Shown here: positions 32,394-41,034 of the stretch, piece after piece
How positions within the stretch are numbered: the first letter of the stretch is position 1
How the letters are laid out: each line of letters begins with the position of its first letter
Source: Phycisphaerae bacterium
GTDB taxonomy: Bacteria > Planctomycetota > Phycisphaerae > UBA1845 > Fen-1342
DNA length: 64,000 nt
Reading direction: 5' to 3'
Assembly (NCBI GenBank): GCA_030428945.1
Contig: JAUIEC010000015.1
Coordinates: 86,320 to 150,319 of the forward strand
Position numbers and translations under genes: made by a program
Notes under the pieces: model-generated
The model's database searches: none
What the model was told of the DNA's origin: nothing
The model's input: only the letters and a program-made list of their open reading frames with translations

Positions 32394-33003
32394 ACCCCAG
32401 CGCCATCCGCAGACCGAACAGAATCAGCGCGGTTCCGCTGATCGTCTGCACGAGCCGCACGGTCCGCGGGCGGTGCAGGCCGCGGTCCACCTGCGCGGCG
32501 GCAAGCGTCACCAGCGTGAACCAGGTCGCCGCGACGGCCGCGTGCAGGCTCGCCAGCGCCAGCGACTGGTGGAAGACGCTGCCGGCGGGGTCGATGAAGT
32601 TCGGCACCAGCGCCACGTAGAACAGCACCACCTTCGGGTTCAGCAGGTTCGTGACCAGGCCGTCCCGGGCCGCATCGCGCCAGCCGGCGTGCGGGCTGGC
32701 CGCTGGCAGGGCGGCCGCCGTCCGGGCCCGCAGCAGGCCGCGGATCCCCAGCCAGACCAGGTACGCCGCGCCGGCCAGGCGAAGCCCGCCAAGGATGCCC
32801 GGGACCGCCACGAGCAGGGACGCCAGTCCGCCGGCGGTCGCCAGCGCATAGAGCCCGAAACCGGCCACGATTCCGGCGACGGTTGCCAGTCCGGCCGGGC
32901 GGCCGCCTGCGACGGCGTTGCCGAGGACGATCGCGAGGTTCGGACCGGGCGAGAGGACCAGGATCAGGACGGCGGCGAGGTAGGTCAGCAGGTCAGGCGG
33001 CAC
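32392..33003 (-). CDS. LysE/RhtB family amino-acid exporter
   Basis: 203-residue membrane protein with six hydrophobic segments. The family signature is at the N-terminus: VLSPGPNLAIVLGNAVAGGRPAGLATVAGIVAGF. RhtB-type carriers export homoserine, threonine or other small amino acids. Length is typical. It is monocistronic and convergent with the CxxC protein. Substrate not predictable. Confidence 0.92.
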   Translation of the reverse strand: MPPDLLTYLAAVLILVLSPGPNLAIVLGNAVAGGRPAGLATVAGIVAGFGLYALATAGGLASLLVAVPGILGGLRLAGAAYLVWLGIRGLLRARTAAALPAASPHAGWRDAARDGLVTNLLNPKVVLFYVALVPNFIDPAGSVFHQSLALASLHAAVAATWFTLVTLAAAQVDRGLHRPRTVRLVQTISGTALILFGLRMALG

Positions 33004-33165
33004 GCGGGGCGACTCCGATCGGCAAGGTCCGATTCACGCGGGCTTTAGCGTGCTCGTTTCCACGGTTGTTCCGATAAGACGAGGTTCCGCGACGGGCCTT
33101 CGGGGATCCCGCGCTGCGCCCGCCCCCGGAGCGGGATTGGTGTTCCGTCGCACCCGGGGGCGTTC

Positions 33166-33171
33166 TATAAT
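33166..33171 (+). promoter_or_regulatory. Perfect -10 box TATAAT
   Basis: TATAAT 125 nt upstream of the ATG of the TSP3 lipoprotein, in an otherwise GC-rich 292-bp intergenic region. The -35 position (TTCCGT, 17-bp spacing) is weak. Confidence 0.4.
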
Positions 33172-33295
33172 CGCTCGTTGGGCACCGCCTCTGTTCATTT
33201 CCGGTGCCCGGATGTCTCGAACAGCAGGCTCGGCACACGGATGCGGGGCCGGATGTCCAATGTCTCCGGAGCGGGGACCGGGAGCGATCGTAACC

Positions 33296-35782
33296 ATGTC
33301 TGCAACCACGTTTGCCCGCCACGGGCTGGTTGGTCTGATTCTGTGCAGTGGCGTGCTGCTGAGCACCACCGGCTGTCCGCCCCCCGATACCACGACCGAT
33401 CCGAATGACGCGCCGAAGGCGATCGCCTGGCGCCTCGCGTTCCAGGCTTCGGGGCTCGGAGCGCTGTCCGGCGTGTGGGGCTCATCGACGAGCAACGTCT
33501 TCATCGTCGGCGGCGACGACACGCAGGGCGAAGTATACCGCTTCAACGGCAGCGGCTGGGAAGGGATGACCACCCCCGAGGTGCCTCTGCTGGTCTGGGT
33601 CTTCGGCTTCGGACCGGACGACGTCTGGGCGGTCGGCGTCGGCGGCGGCGTGCTGCACTACGACGGCACGGCCTGGACCCGGCTGGATGCCGGCACGACC
33701 GAGGACCTGTGGGGCGTCTGGGGCTCGGCCCCGAACGACATCTGGATCGTCGGCGGCAACACCGGCGTCGGCGAACCTGTCATCCTGCACTACGACGGCA
33801 GCACCTTCACCCCGTTCGACGTCCCCGCCAACGACCGCAACGCCACCTCGCTGTTCAAGGTCTGGGGGATCGGCGGCAAGGTCTTCGCCGTCGGCGAACA
33901 GGGCCTGATCATCGAGTGGAATGGCGCCAACTGGGCACAGGTCCCGGCCGGTGCGAGCGCCAACGAAGACTTCGTCTCGCTCTGGGGAACCAGCGAGAAC
34001 AACATCGTCGCGGTCGGCGGCCGAACCTCGGCCCGGATCGCGACCTACGATGGAACCTCCTGGACGACGATCGCGCCGGGCACCGCGCCGGGGCTGAACG
34101 CCGTCTTCATGACGGCCGAGAACCAGGCCGTCGTCGGCGGGCAGAACGGGTATGTCGGGGTGTTCGATCCGCAGACGGGCGAACTGACCGACGAGTCCTC
34201 GGGTGCCAGCCTGGACGTGCATGCCCTGTTCGGTTTTGACAGCGTGCAGTTCGGTGTGGGCGGACGCTTCTCACCTCCGTACGCGGGACTCGCGCTGGTT
34301 CGGGACGACCAGGACCTGGCCCCGGCTGTCGCCCCGGTCCCGGGCCAGGTGATCGAAGACACCACCACCACTCCCGCGCCGGAAGTCGACTGCAACGACA
34401 ACGACACCGAAGACGCCGACGAGATCGCGGCCGGGACCGCCGAGGACTGTGACGGCAACGGAGTCCCGGACGAGTGTGACCCGGATACCGACGGCGATGG
34501 CATTCCGGACGGGTGCGATGCCTGTCCGGCCGGCGACGACGCGATCGACACCGACAAGGACGGCGTGGCGGATGCCTGCGACCAGTGCGTCGGCGGAGAC
34601 GATGCGATCGACACCGACAAGGACGGCGTGGCGGACGCCTGCGACATCTGTCCGGGCAGCGACGATCGTGACGACGCCGACGGCGACGGCGTTCCCGACG
34701 GCTGCGACAAGTGTCCCGGCGCCGACGATGACATCGACAGCGACGGCGACGGTGTGGCGGACGGCTGTGACATCTGTCCGGCCGGTGATGACAACATCGA
34801 TACCGATGGCGACGGCACGCCGAATGCCTGCGACGACTGCGTTGGCGACGACCTGGCCGACGCCGACAACGACGGCGTGGCGGACGACTGCGACGTCTGC
34901 CCCGGCCATGACGACAACCAGGACAGCGACAACGACGGCGTGGCCGACGGCTGCGACATCTGCCCGGGTTCCAGCGACACGGCCGACGCGGATGGCGATG
35001 GCGTGATCGACTGCCAGGACATCTGTCCGGGGCACGATGATGCGGTCGACACCGACGGCGACGGCGTGCCGAATGGCTGCGACGTCTGCCCGGGTGGTGA
35101 TGACGACGTCGATACCGACGGCGACGGCAATCCGGACTTCTGCGATGCCTGCCCGCTGGATGCCAACGACGACAGCGACGGCGATGGCGTCTGCGACACC
35201 GCCGACCAGTGTCCGGGCGGTGATGACAACGTTGACCGGGACGGCGACGGGATCCCCGACGATTGCGACTGCTTCAATTCGGACTGTCCGATCGGGCAGG
35301 ACTGCCTGAACGGCACCTGTCAGCCGGCGGTCGGGAACGATGTCGAAATCGGTTTCGTTGACGAGGGGGATCCGAACGCGCCGTTCACGGTCCGTGACGA
35401 TTTTGCCGATCTCAAGATTTTCCGCGGTTTCCAGTCGGCCGCCCTGTACGACTTCTGGATCAGCGGGCGGGTCACGGGCCTGAACCCCGACGCGCAGGTA
35501 TTCGTCGAGGTCAACCTGTACCTGCTGTCGGATCCGACGACGGATATCGGTAACGGGCTCTGGCTGACGCGACTGGAACCGGATCCGCAGTCGGGTGTCC
35601 AGCAATTCCCGGCCATCGAGATCCTGGCGGCCGTGCAGTTCGTACCGCAGGTGCCGCTGCCGCTGTGCGACGCGCCGGCCCGGATGGAGATCATCGTCGA
35701 AGATGCGATTACGGGTGACATGGCGACCGGTGAGATCTACGTGACGCTCCGGCCCGAACCGTATGCAACGCTCTGCCCGTAG
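33296..35782 (+). CDS. Lipoprotein with beta-propeller-like and TSP3 calcium repeats
   Basis: 828 residues from ATG 33296 (GGGAG about 10 nt upstream). The lipobox is in LLSTTGCPPP. Residues about 50-350 hold repeated VWGSSxxxxxxVGG blades (SGVWGSSTSNVFIVGG, LWGVWGSAPNDIWIVGG), a propeller-like fold. Residues about 375-660 are about 14 thrombospondin-type-3 units (DxDxDGVxDxCDxCPG), each binding Ca2+ through Asp and linked by Cys pairs. The last 160 residues form a beta domain (EIGFVDEGDPNAPFTVRDDF). The gene lies 37 bp before the di-haem lipoprotein and may be co-transcribed. Inferred role: cell-surface protein. Confidence 0.85.
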   Translation: MSATTFARHGLVGLILCSGVLLSTTGCPPPDTTTDPNDAPKAIAWRLAFQASGLGALSGVWGSSTSNVFIVGGDDTQGEVYRFNGSGWEGMTTPEVPLLVWVFGFGPDDVWAVGVGGGVLHYDGTAWTRLDAGTTEDLWGVWGSAPNDIWIVGGNTGVGEPVILHYDGSTFTPFDVPANDRNATSLFKVWGIGGKVFAVGEQGLIIEWNGANWAQVPAGASANEDFVSLWGTSENNIVAVGGRTSARIATYDGTSWTTIAPGTAPGLNAVFMTAENQAVVGGQNGYVGVFDPQTGELTDESSGASLDVHALFGFDSVQFGVGGRFSPPYAGLALVRDDQDLAPAVAPVPGQVIEDTTTTPAPEVDCNDNDTEDADEIAAGTAEDCDGNGVPDECDPDTDGDGIPDGCDACPAGDDAIDTDKDGVADACDQCVGGDDAIDTDKDGVADACDICPGSDDRDDADGDGVPDGCDKCPGADDDIDSDGDGVADGCDICPAGDDNIDTDGDGTPNACDDCVGDDLADADNDGVADDCDVCPGHDDNQDSDNDGVADGCDICPGSSDTADADGDGVIDCQDICPGHDDAVDTDGDGVPNGCDVCPGGDDDVDTDGDGNPDFCDACPLDANDDSDGDGVCDTADQCPGGDDNVDRDGDGIPDDCDCFNSDCPIGQDCLNGTCQPAVGNDVEIGFVDEGDPNAPFTVRDDFADLKIFRGFQSAALYDFWISGRVTGLNPDAQVFVEVNLYLLSDPTTDIGNGLWLTRLEPDPQSGVQQFPAIEILAAVQFVPQVPLPLCDAPARMEIIVEDAITGDMATGEIYVTLRPEPYATLCP

Positions 35783-35819
35783 AATCGCGGGGCATGTCTT
35801 AGCTGGAAGGAATCGAAGG

Positions 35820-38237
35820 ATGCGACAAGCGTGGACGATTGGCACCTTTGGTGCCCTGGCGAGCCTGGTCCTGACCGTACCCGGATGCCCGTGGTTGATC
35901 CCGACCACCACGGGTGACGGCCCGATCGCCGAAGGCATCTCGGGCGTGCTGGGCGAACCGATGCCGAGCGCGACGGCCGAGCAACTGGCCACTTTCGAGC
36001 GCGGCAAGGCCGTCTCGTTGCGGCGCTTCGCGCCGAGCGAAGGGCTGGGGCCGGCGTTCAACGTGACGTTCTGCGGGGGTTGCCACGAGAAGCCGGTCCC
36101 CGGCGGCAGTGCCGGACTGTATCGCAACTTCAACCTGGCCGGACGGACCACCAGCGATGGTGCCTTCATCGCGGCCGAATCGGCCGGGCCGGCGGGCGGG
36201 GTCATCCGCCTGTTCGACCTGGACGCCGATGCGCCGACGCGCCCGGAGGTTCAGGAAGGCACGACCATCTTCGCGCAGCGGAACCCGATTCCGTTCTTCG
36301 GGGCCGGCCTGATCGCCGAACTGCCCGAAAGCGTCATCACGGCCAACGCCGACCCCGATGACGCGGATGGCGATGGCATCAGCGGGCGCGTGAACATCGA
36401 CCGCGGCTTCGTCGGACGTTTCGGACGCAAGTCGCAGACGGTTTCGATCGAGGGTTTCATTCGCGGTCCGCTGTTCAACCACCTGGGCATCACGACCAAT
36501 CCGCTGAGCGATGCTCAACGGGCGGCGCTGCCGGTGGACAGTTCGCTGGCCGGTGATGCCGCGACGACCGGCAAGGGCCTCGAAGGCTTCGCCGCGGATG
36601 CGAAGCTGGGTCCGCACATGCAGGCGGCGGCGCCGGATGGTCCGAACTTCGACGACGACGGCGTGCCGGATCCGGAGATGAGCACCGACGAGTTGTTCGA
36701 CCTGATCAGTTTCTCGATGCTGCTGGCGATTCCCGAGTTCGACGAACTTACCGAGCAGGGAGAGAGCGGGCGGCAGTTGTTCCGACAGGCCAACTGCCAC
36801 GCCTGTCACGTGCCGCGTCTCGAAGGTCCGCGTGGCCCGCTGCCGCTGTACTCGGACCTGCTGCTGCATGACATGGGCGAGGACCTGGCCGACGGTGTCG
36901 TGCAGGGCCTGGCCTCCGGCAGCGAGTTCCGCACGCAGCCGCTGTGGGGCATCGCGGCCGTCGGTCCCTACCTGCACGACGGACGCGCCAGCACGCTGGA
37001 GGATGCGATCCTGGCCCACGCCGGCGAGGCGCAGGCCAGCCGCGACGTCTACGCCGGCTTCAGCGAAGACGAGAAGCTTGCGGTCGAGGAGTTCCTGCTG
37101 TCCCTGGGCGGCCGCAGCCAGGCGACCAGCGGCCTGGTTCCGCCGGACGCGGTTACGCCGGGAACGGGCGAGTACGGTGGTCCGGTCCGTGATCTGACCG
37201 CGAACGAAATGGACCGCTTCGAGCGTGGCATGCGGCTGTTCGATCACGATTTCAGCTTCGTCGAGGGAGTCGGCGGACTGACCGGTGGCGACGACGCCCG
37301 TTTCAACGGCGACAGTTGCCGGGCCTGTCACTTTGATCCGGTACTGGGCGGGGCCGGCCCGCTCGGACTGAACGTCCTGCGGCACGGGTCGGTGGACGGG
37401 GAGGGGAACTTCACCGCGCCGTCCAACACCGCCAACACGATCCTGCACAAGCTGACCCGCCTGGGTGAACGGGCGATCGATGCCGAGGCCGGCACCAACC
37501 TGTTCGAACGGCGGCAGACTCCGCACGTCTTCGGCACCGGACTGGTCGAGGCGATCTCGGACGAAACGATCCTGGCCAACGAAGACGTTGACGACAGCGA
37601 TGCCGACGGCATCAGCGGACGGGCCAACCGTCTGGGTGACGGTCGCATCGGCCGGTTCGGCTGGAAGGCGGATGTCCCCAGCGTGGCCGAGTTCGTCCGT
37701 GACGCCATGGCGGCGGAACTGGGCCTGACGGTGGGCGCGCAGCCCGGGCTGACGTTCGGCATCACCGGCGACGACGACGGAATCGCGGACCCGGAACTGT
37801 CGGTCGAGGAGGCGGAAGACCTGGCGTTCTTCATGCGGATGATGGCGGGCCCGCCGCGCTCGCTGGAGGGGCTGGATCCGGCGACGGTTTCGGCGGGTGA
37901 GGCGCTGTTCGCCTCGGTCGGCTGTTCGAAATGCCATATCCCGAGTCTTGACAGCAGTTTAGGTCAGGCGAACCTGTATTCGGACCTGCTGCTGCACGAC
38001 ATCATGCCGGCCGGTTCGCCGGGCGTCACCTCGGCTTCCGCGACGGAGACGGAGTTCCGGACGGCCCCGTTGTGGGGAGTTTCCAGAACAGCGCCCTATT
38101 TTCACGACGGTTCGGCGGAGACCCTGGATCAGGCGGTACGATCTCACGCCGGTGAAGCGGAAGCGATTCGCGCGGCGTACGAGGGGCTCAGCGAGTTCGA
38201 ACGGGCCCAGTTGCTGACGTTCCTGTCGAGCCTCTGA
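35820..38237 (+). CDS. Tandem di-haem oxidoreductase-like (DUF1111/COG3488) lipoprotein
   Basis: 805 residues from ATG 35820 with GGAAGG upstream. The lipobox is LTVPGC. Four CxxCH haem-binding motifs are visible: CGGCH and CHACH in the first half, CRACH and CSKCH in the second. Each half also repeats GAGLIAEL/GTGLVEAI, a DADGDGISGR calcium-like loop, GRFGRK/GRFGWK and TQPLWGI/TAPLWGV followed by PYLHDGR/PYFHDGS. So it is an internal duplication of a two-haem unit, and the family member is roughly double the usual length. Likely periplasmic electron transfer or peroxidase-type redox. Confidence 0.88.
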   Translation: MRQAWTIGTFGALASLVLTVPGCPWLIPTTTGDGPIAEGISGVLGEPMPSATAEQLATFERGKAVSLRRFAPSEGLGPAFNVTFCGGCHEKPVPGGSAGLYRNFNLAGRTTSDGAFIAAESAGPAGGVIRLFDLDADAPTRPEVQEGTTIFAQRNPIPFFGAGLIAELPESVITANADPDDADGDGISGRVNIDRGFVGRFGRKSQTVSIEGFIRGPLFNHLGITTNPLSDAQRAALPVDSSLAGDAATTGKGLEGFAADAKLGPHMQAAAPDGPNFDDDGVPDPEMSTDELFDLISFSMLLAIPEFDELTEQGESGRQLFRQANCHACHVPRLEGPRGPLPLYSDLLLHDMGEDLADGVVQGLASGSEFRTQPLWGIAAVGPYLHDGRASTLEDAILAHAGEAQASRDVYAGFSEDEKLAVEEFLLSLGGRSQATSGLVPPDAVTPGTGEYGGPVRDLTANEMDRFERGMRLFDHDFSFVEGVGGLTGGDDARFNGDSCRACHFDPVLGGAGPLGLNVLRHGSVDGEGNFTAPSNTANTILHKLTRLGERAIDAEAGTNLFERRQTPHVFGTGLVEAISDETILANEDVDDSDADGISGRANRLGDGRIGRFGWKADVPSVAEFVRDAMAAELGLTVGAQPGLTFGITGDDDGIADPELSVEEAEDLAFFMRMMAGPPRSLEGLDPATVSAGEALFASVGCSKCHIPSLDSSLGQANLYSDLLLHDIMPAGSPGVTSASATETEFRTAPLWGVSRTAPYFHDGSAETLDQAVRSHAGEAEAIRAAYEGLSEFERAQLLTFLSSL

Positions 38238-38262
38238 CGACGCGATAAAAACTGCGGGTGAA

Positions 38263-38325
38263 GGTCGGCCCTTCTTCGGCGAGGTGTGCTCCCAAGACTC
38301 GTCGAAGAGGGCCGCCGTAGTTTTC
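38263..38325 (+). terminator. Long hairpin terminator
   Basis: Arms 38263-38283 and 38298-38316 pair over about 19 bp (GGTCGGCCCTTCTTCGGCGAG against CTCGTCGAAGAGGGCCGCC) with one bulge, a 14-nt loop and GTTTTC afterwards. An A run (38247-38251) on the other side could make it bidirectional. The rest of the 317-bp gap has no supported feature. Confidence 0.75.
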
Positions 38326-38554
38326 TGACCGCGACCCCTGCCCCTTTACTCGCGTTCTCCCCCCGAACTCGCGATCGCCGTTCGACCTCGCGCGTGCGGT
38401 TCTCCGCCCACGGGCGATTTCGAGGCTCCCCTCGCCTCCGGGGCCCGCTCACGCCCCCCCCTTCGCGGCTGAAGAATGGCCCTCTTTTTTTCATCGCCCC
38501 GCCGGTCGAACGGTGGTAATCTGAGTATGTCACATCGGTTGCAGGAGTCGCGAG

Positions 38555-39913
38555 ATGCCCGGTAACCAGACTCAGCCGCTGTCCGTTCCTTATGTATCCT
38601 GGGATTGGGGACGCCTGGTCGTTGATCGGCACGCCGCGCTCGAAACGTGCCTGCGGCGGCGTTCGCACCTGGACCCGCGGCAGGTCCTCGCGGTCGCTTC
38701 CTGCGGGGCCCCCCGCGTCTGCGTGCAGGCTCTGCGGCGCCTGATCGCCGCCCGTGGCTGGAATGAGCCGGGCGCGCACCTGTCCTTCGACGTCCTCGAC
38801 CGGGACGCGGTCCTGCGCGAGTTGCATCCCGCCCAGCGCGAGTGGGTTCGCCTGGCGCTGTTCGGCCCGCGGGGCGAAGGGCTGACCCACGAAAACAAAC
38901 ATCGCCAGGCCGTCTACGACCGCTTGTGCGCCAGCATCCTGCGGGAGACAAACGACATCCCGACGCTCCAGGCCGCGGCGGCCCGCGTGTTGAACGATCC
39001 GGAAGTGCGTTCGGATCCGACCCTGGCCGGCATGCTGAACGGATTCGTCGCCCAGCGCGAGTCGGAGGTGCGGGCCCGCGAATACAGCCGCGCCAGGCAA
39101 TGGGAGACGCAGGGGACTGCCAGGCCGGTATCGACGGTTGCCCCGCGGAAGATCGACAAGGAAGCGGAACGCCGGCGGGTGCAGAAGGCCGCCACGCGCC
39201 TGCTGCTGCAACTCGAAGAGACGCTGGCGCACTACGACCTGGGCGGTGCCCGGCGGACCGTGGATGAACTGAAGCGCCTGAACAAGCTGCACCCGGACGT
39301 GCTCAAACAGTCCGACATCTACGGATCCGAGGCCCGCGTCGCCCAGCTTGCCGATCGGCTGCCCGCGTTTCGCGTGCAGTTGAAGAAGCTCTCCGAAGAG
39401 GGGGCCGCGGCCGCGGCGAGCGGCGATGCCAACCGGGCCCATTGGATCTCCCGGCGGTTGAGCGCGCTGCATGACATGCTGCCGGAAGTCCTGCCGACCA
39501 GTGTGTTCGAAGGGATGCGCGACGAGGTGCTGGCCGGCGTCGCCAGCTTCGAGAACAAGCAGGTGCATCAGGAGATCATTGCCGAGGAGCAGGCGGTCAT
39601 TCGCGAAATCAAGCACCTGGCCGCGATGGTCCATCGCTTCTACAAGGTCGAGAAGCGGCTTGGTCACGACAGCCCGGTCTACAAGCAGGCTGAGAAGGCG
39701 TACCGCGAAGCGGTGGCCGCCGTCTTCGAGCACGATCGCGAATGGCTCGCGAGCCTGATGATGAAGCTCGATTCACTTCTCGAAGACCTGGACGATCCAC
39801 AGGGACACGCGAACGCGCAGGTTGACCAGTTCCTCGAAAAGGTCCGGGTCGCCCTGGTGCGACTGCGGAAAGGGATCCGCTCACACGACGGACTGCCGCC
39901 CGGCGGGAACTAG
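38555..39913 (+). CDS. Helical/coiled-coil cytoplasmic protein of unknown function
   Basis: 452 residues, no signal peptide or membrane span. GGAG lies about 8 nt before ATG. The N-terminal third is a mixed region (SWDWGRLVVDRHAALETCLRRR, RVCVQALRRLI); residues about 190-430 are strongly helical and charged with long coiled-coil character (KEAERRRVQKAATRLLLQLEETLAHYDLGGARRTVDELKRLNK). I do not recognise the family and see no catalytic motif. It stands alone between the di-haem lipoprotein and a convergent TPR gene. Confidence 0.75.
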   Translation: MPGNQTQPLSVPYVSWDWGRLVVDRHAALETCLRRRSHLDPRQVLAVASCGAPRVCVQALRRLIAARGWNEPGAHLSFDVLDRDAVLRELHPAQREWVRLALFGPRGEGLTHENKHRQAVYDRLCASILRETNDIPTLQAAAARVLNDPEVRSDPTLAGMLNGFVAQRESEVRAREYSRARQWETQGTARPVSTVAPRKIDKEAERRRVQKAATRLLLQLEETLAHYDLGGARRTVDELKRLNKLHPDVLKQSDIYGSEARVAQLADRLPAFRVQLKKLSEEGAAAAASGDANRAHWISRRLSALHDMLPEVLPTSVFEGMRDEVLAGVASFENKQVHQEIIAEEQAVIREIKHLAAMVHRFYKVEKRLGHDSPVYKQAEKAYREAVAAVFEHDREWLASLMMKLDSLLEDLDDPQGHANAQVDQFLEKVRVALVRLRKGIRSHDGLPPGGN

Positions 39914-40036
39914 GAAGCGCTCACCCCGTCCCCCGGACGACACCCGAACGGTCCACGCTCGTGTTCGGAGCGGTGCATGGATCGGCCGATCTCGTTTCCG
40001 TTCGCGCAATCACCGACGTCACGCGCCTTCGCCTGC

Positions 40037-40945
40037 TTACGGGCGGGTGACGGACAGGTACCGCAGGGTCAGCTCGTCGCGCGGGCGGACGCTGCGGACC
40101 CGCTGAAAGGCCGAATGCGCATCTTCGTATTCGCCCAACTGGTACGACAGGTAGCCGAGCAGGAAGTAGGCGTCCGCGGTGGCCCGGTTGGATCGCAGCC
40201 ACTGCGCCAGTCTCTGCGTGCCGGCCCGCAGCGTGCCCGGTCGGGCGTAGTAGCGATCCAGTTCCAGATCCAGAAAGACCAGCTTCGGCTGCAGTTCGAG
40301 CGCTCTGCGCAGGGCGGCGGCCGCCTCTTCGAAGTGTCCGCGCTGCAGTCGGGCCTGGGCCAGGTGCAGTCGGCTGGCCGGGTCGCCCTGGTCGAGTTCG
40401 GCCGCGAGCGAGAGGGCGGCGATGGCGCGGACCAAGTCGCCGCGTTTCAGTTCGGTCAGCCCGGATCGCAGCGCCTGCTCCTGGCGCGTCTGGGCGCCGG
40501 CCCGGCGTTCGCGGGCGGCGCGATACCGGTACAGGTCGAGCAGTTGCCGGCGATCGTAGGGATGGCGGGCCAGGTGAGCGGCTTCGAGCGCCCAGGCGGC
40601 GCTGTCGGTCGGAACGGTCGCGTAGATTCCGTGCGGCAGATAGAAGGTCCGCAGGTCCGAGCGCAGGTGGATGTTCTCCGGCGTGTCGTACAGGTGCAGC
40701 ACATCGACCCGCTGCGGTTGCGTCGGCAGGGGGACACCGGGGCGAATCGGCGTGGCGGACTGGGCCCGAACCACCCGGACGCGCGCGTCACGTTTCGTGT
40801 CCGGTGCGGCCTTGGGCGGCGGGGTGACGCGGGTCGGCACCTCTTCCACGATCGGGGTCCGGGCCGGCGGGGCGTCCTGAGCGCCGGCTGACGGGGCGCT
40901 GCCGAGCATCGTGCTGGTCAGCGCGAGGGCGAGCATTCGAGCCAT
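40037..40945 (-). CDS. Exported TPR protein
   Basis: 302 residues from ATG 40945, chosen over the upstream in-frame ATG because AGGAG lies 7 nt before it and a signal peptide (ALALTSTMLGSAPSAGA) follows. A Pro-rich linker (residues about 25-55) leads to a TPR-like C-terminal half (GDLVRAIAALSLAAELDQGDPASRLHLAQARLQRGHFEEAAAALRRALEL). Role unknown; probably a periplasmic scaffold. Confidence 0.78.
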   Translation of the reverse strand: MARMLALALTSTMLGSAPSAGAQDAPPARTPIVEEVPTRVTPPPKAAPDTKRDARVRVVRAQSATPIRPGVPLPTQPQRVDVLHLYDTPENIHLRSDLRTFYLPHGIYATVPTDSAAWALEAAHLARHPYDRRQLLDLYRYRAARERRAGAQTRQEQALRSGLTELKRGDLVRAIAALSLAAELDQGDPASRLHLAQARLQRGHFEEAAAALRRALELQPKLVFLDLELDRYYARPGTLRAGTQRLAQWLRSNRATADAYFLLGYLSYQLGEYEDAHSAFQRVRSVRPRDELTLRYLSVTRP

Positions 40946-41034
40946 GCGGCTTCTCCTGGGGCGGTTGGCGACGCTGGCTGCCGAGAACACTGTAGACACG
41001 CGGACGCCGCAGCGGCCAGCAAAAATGTGTTTTT

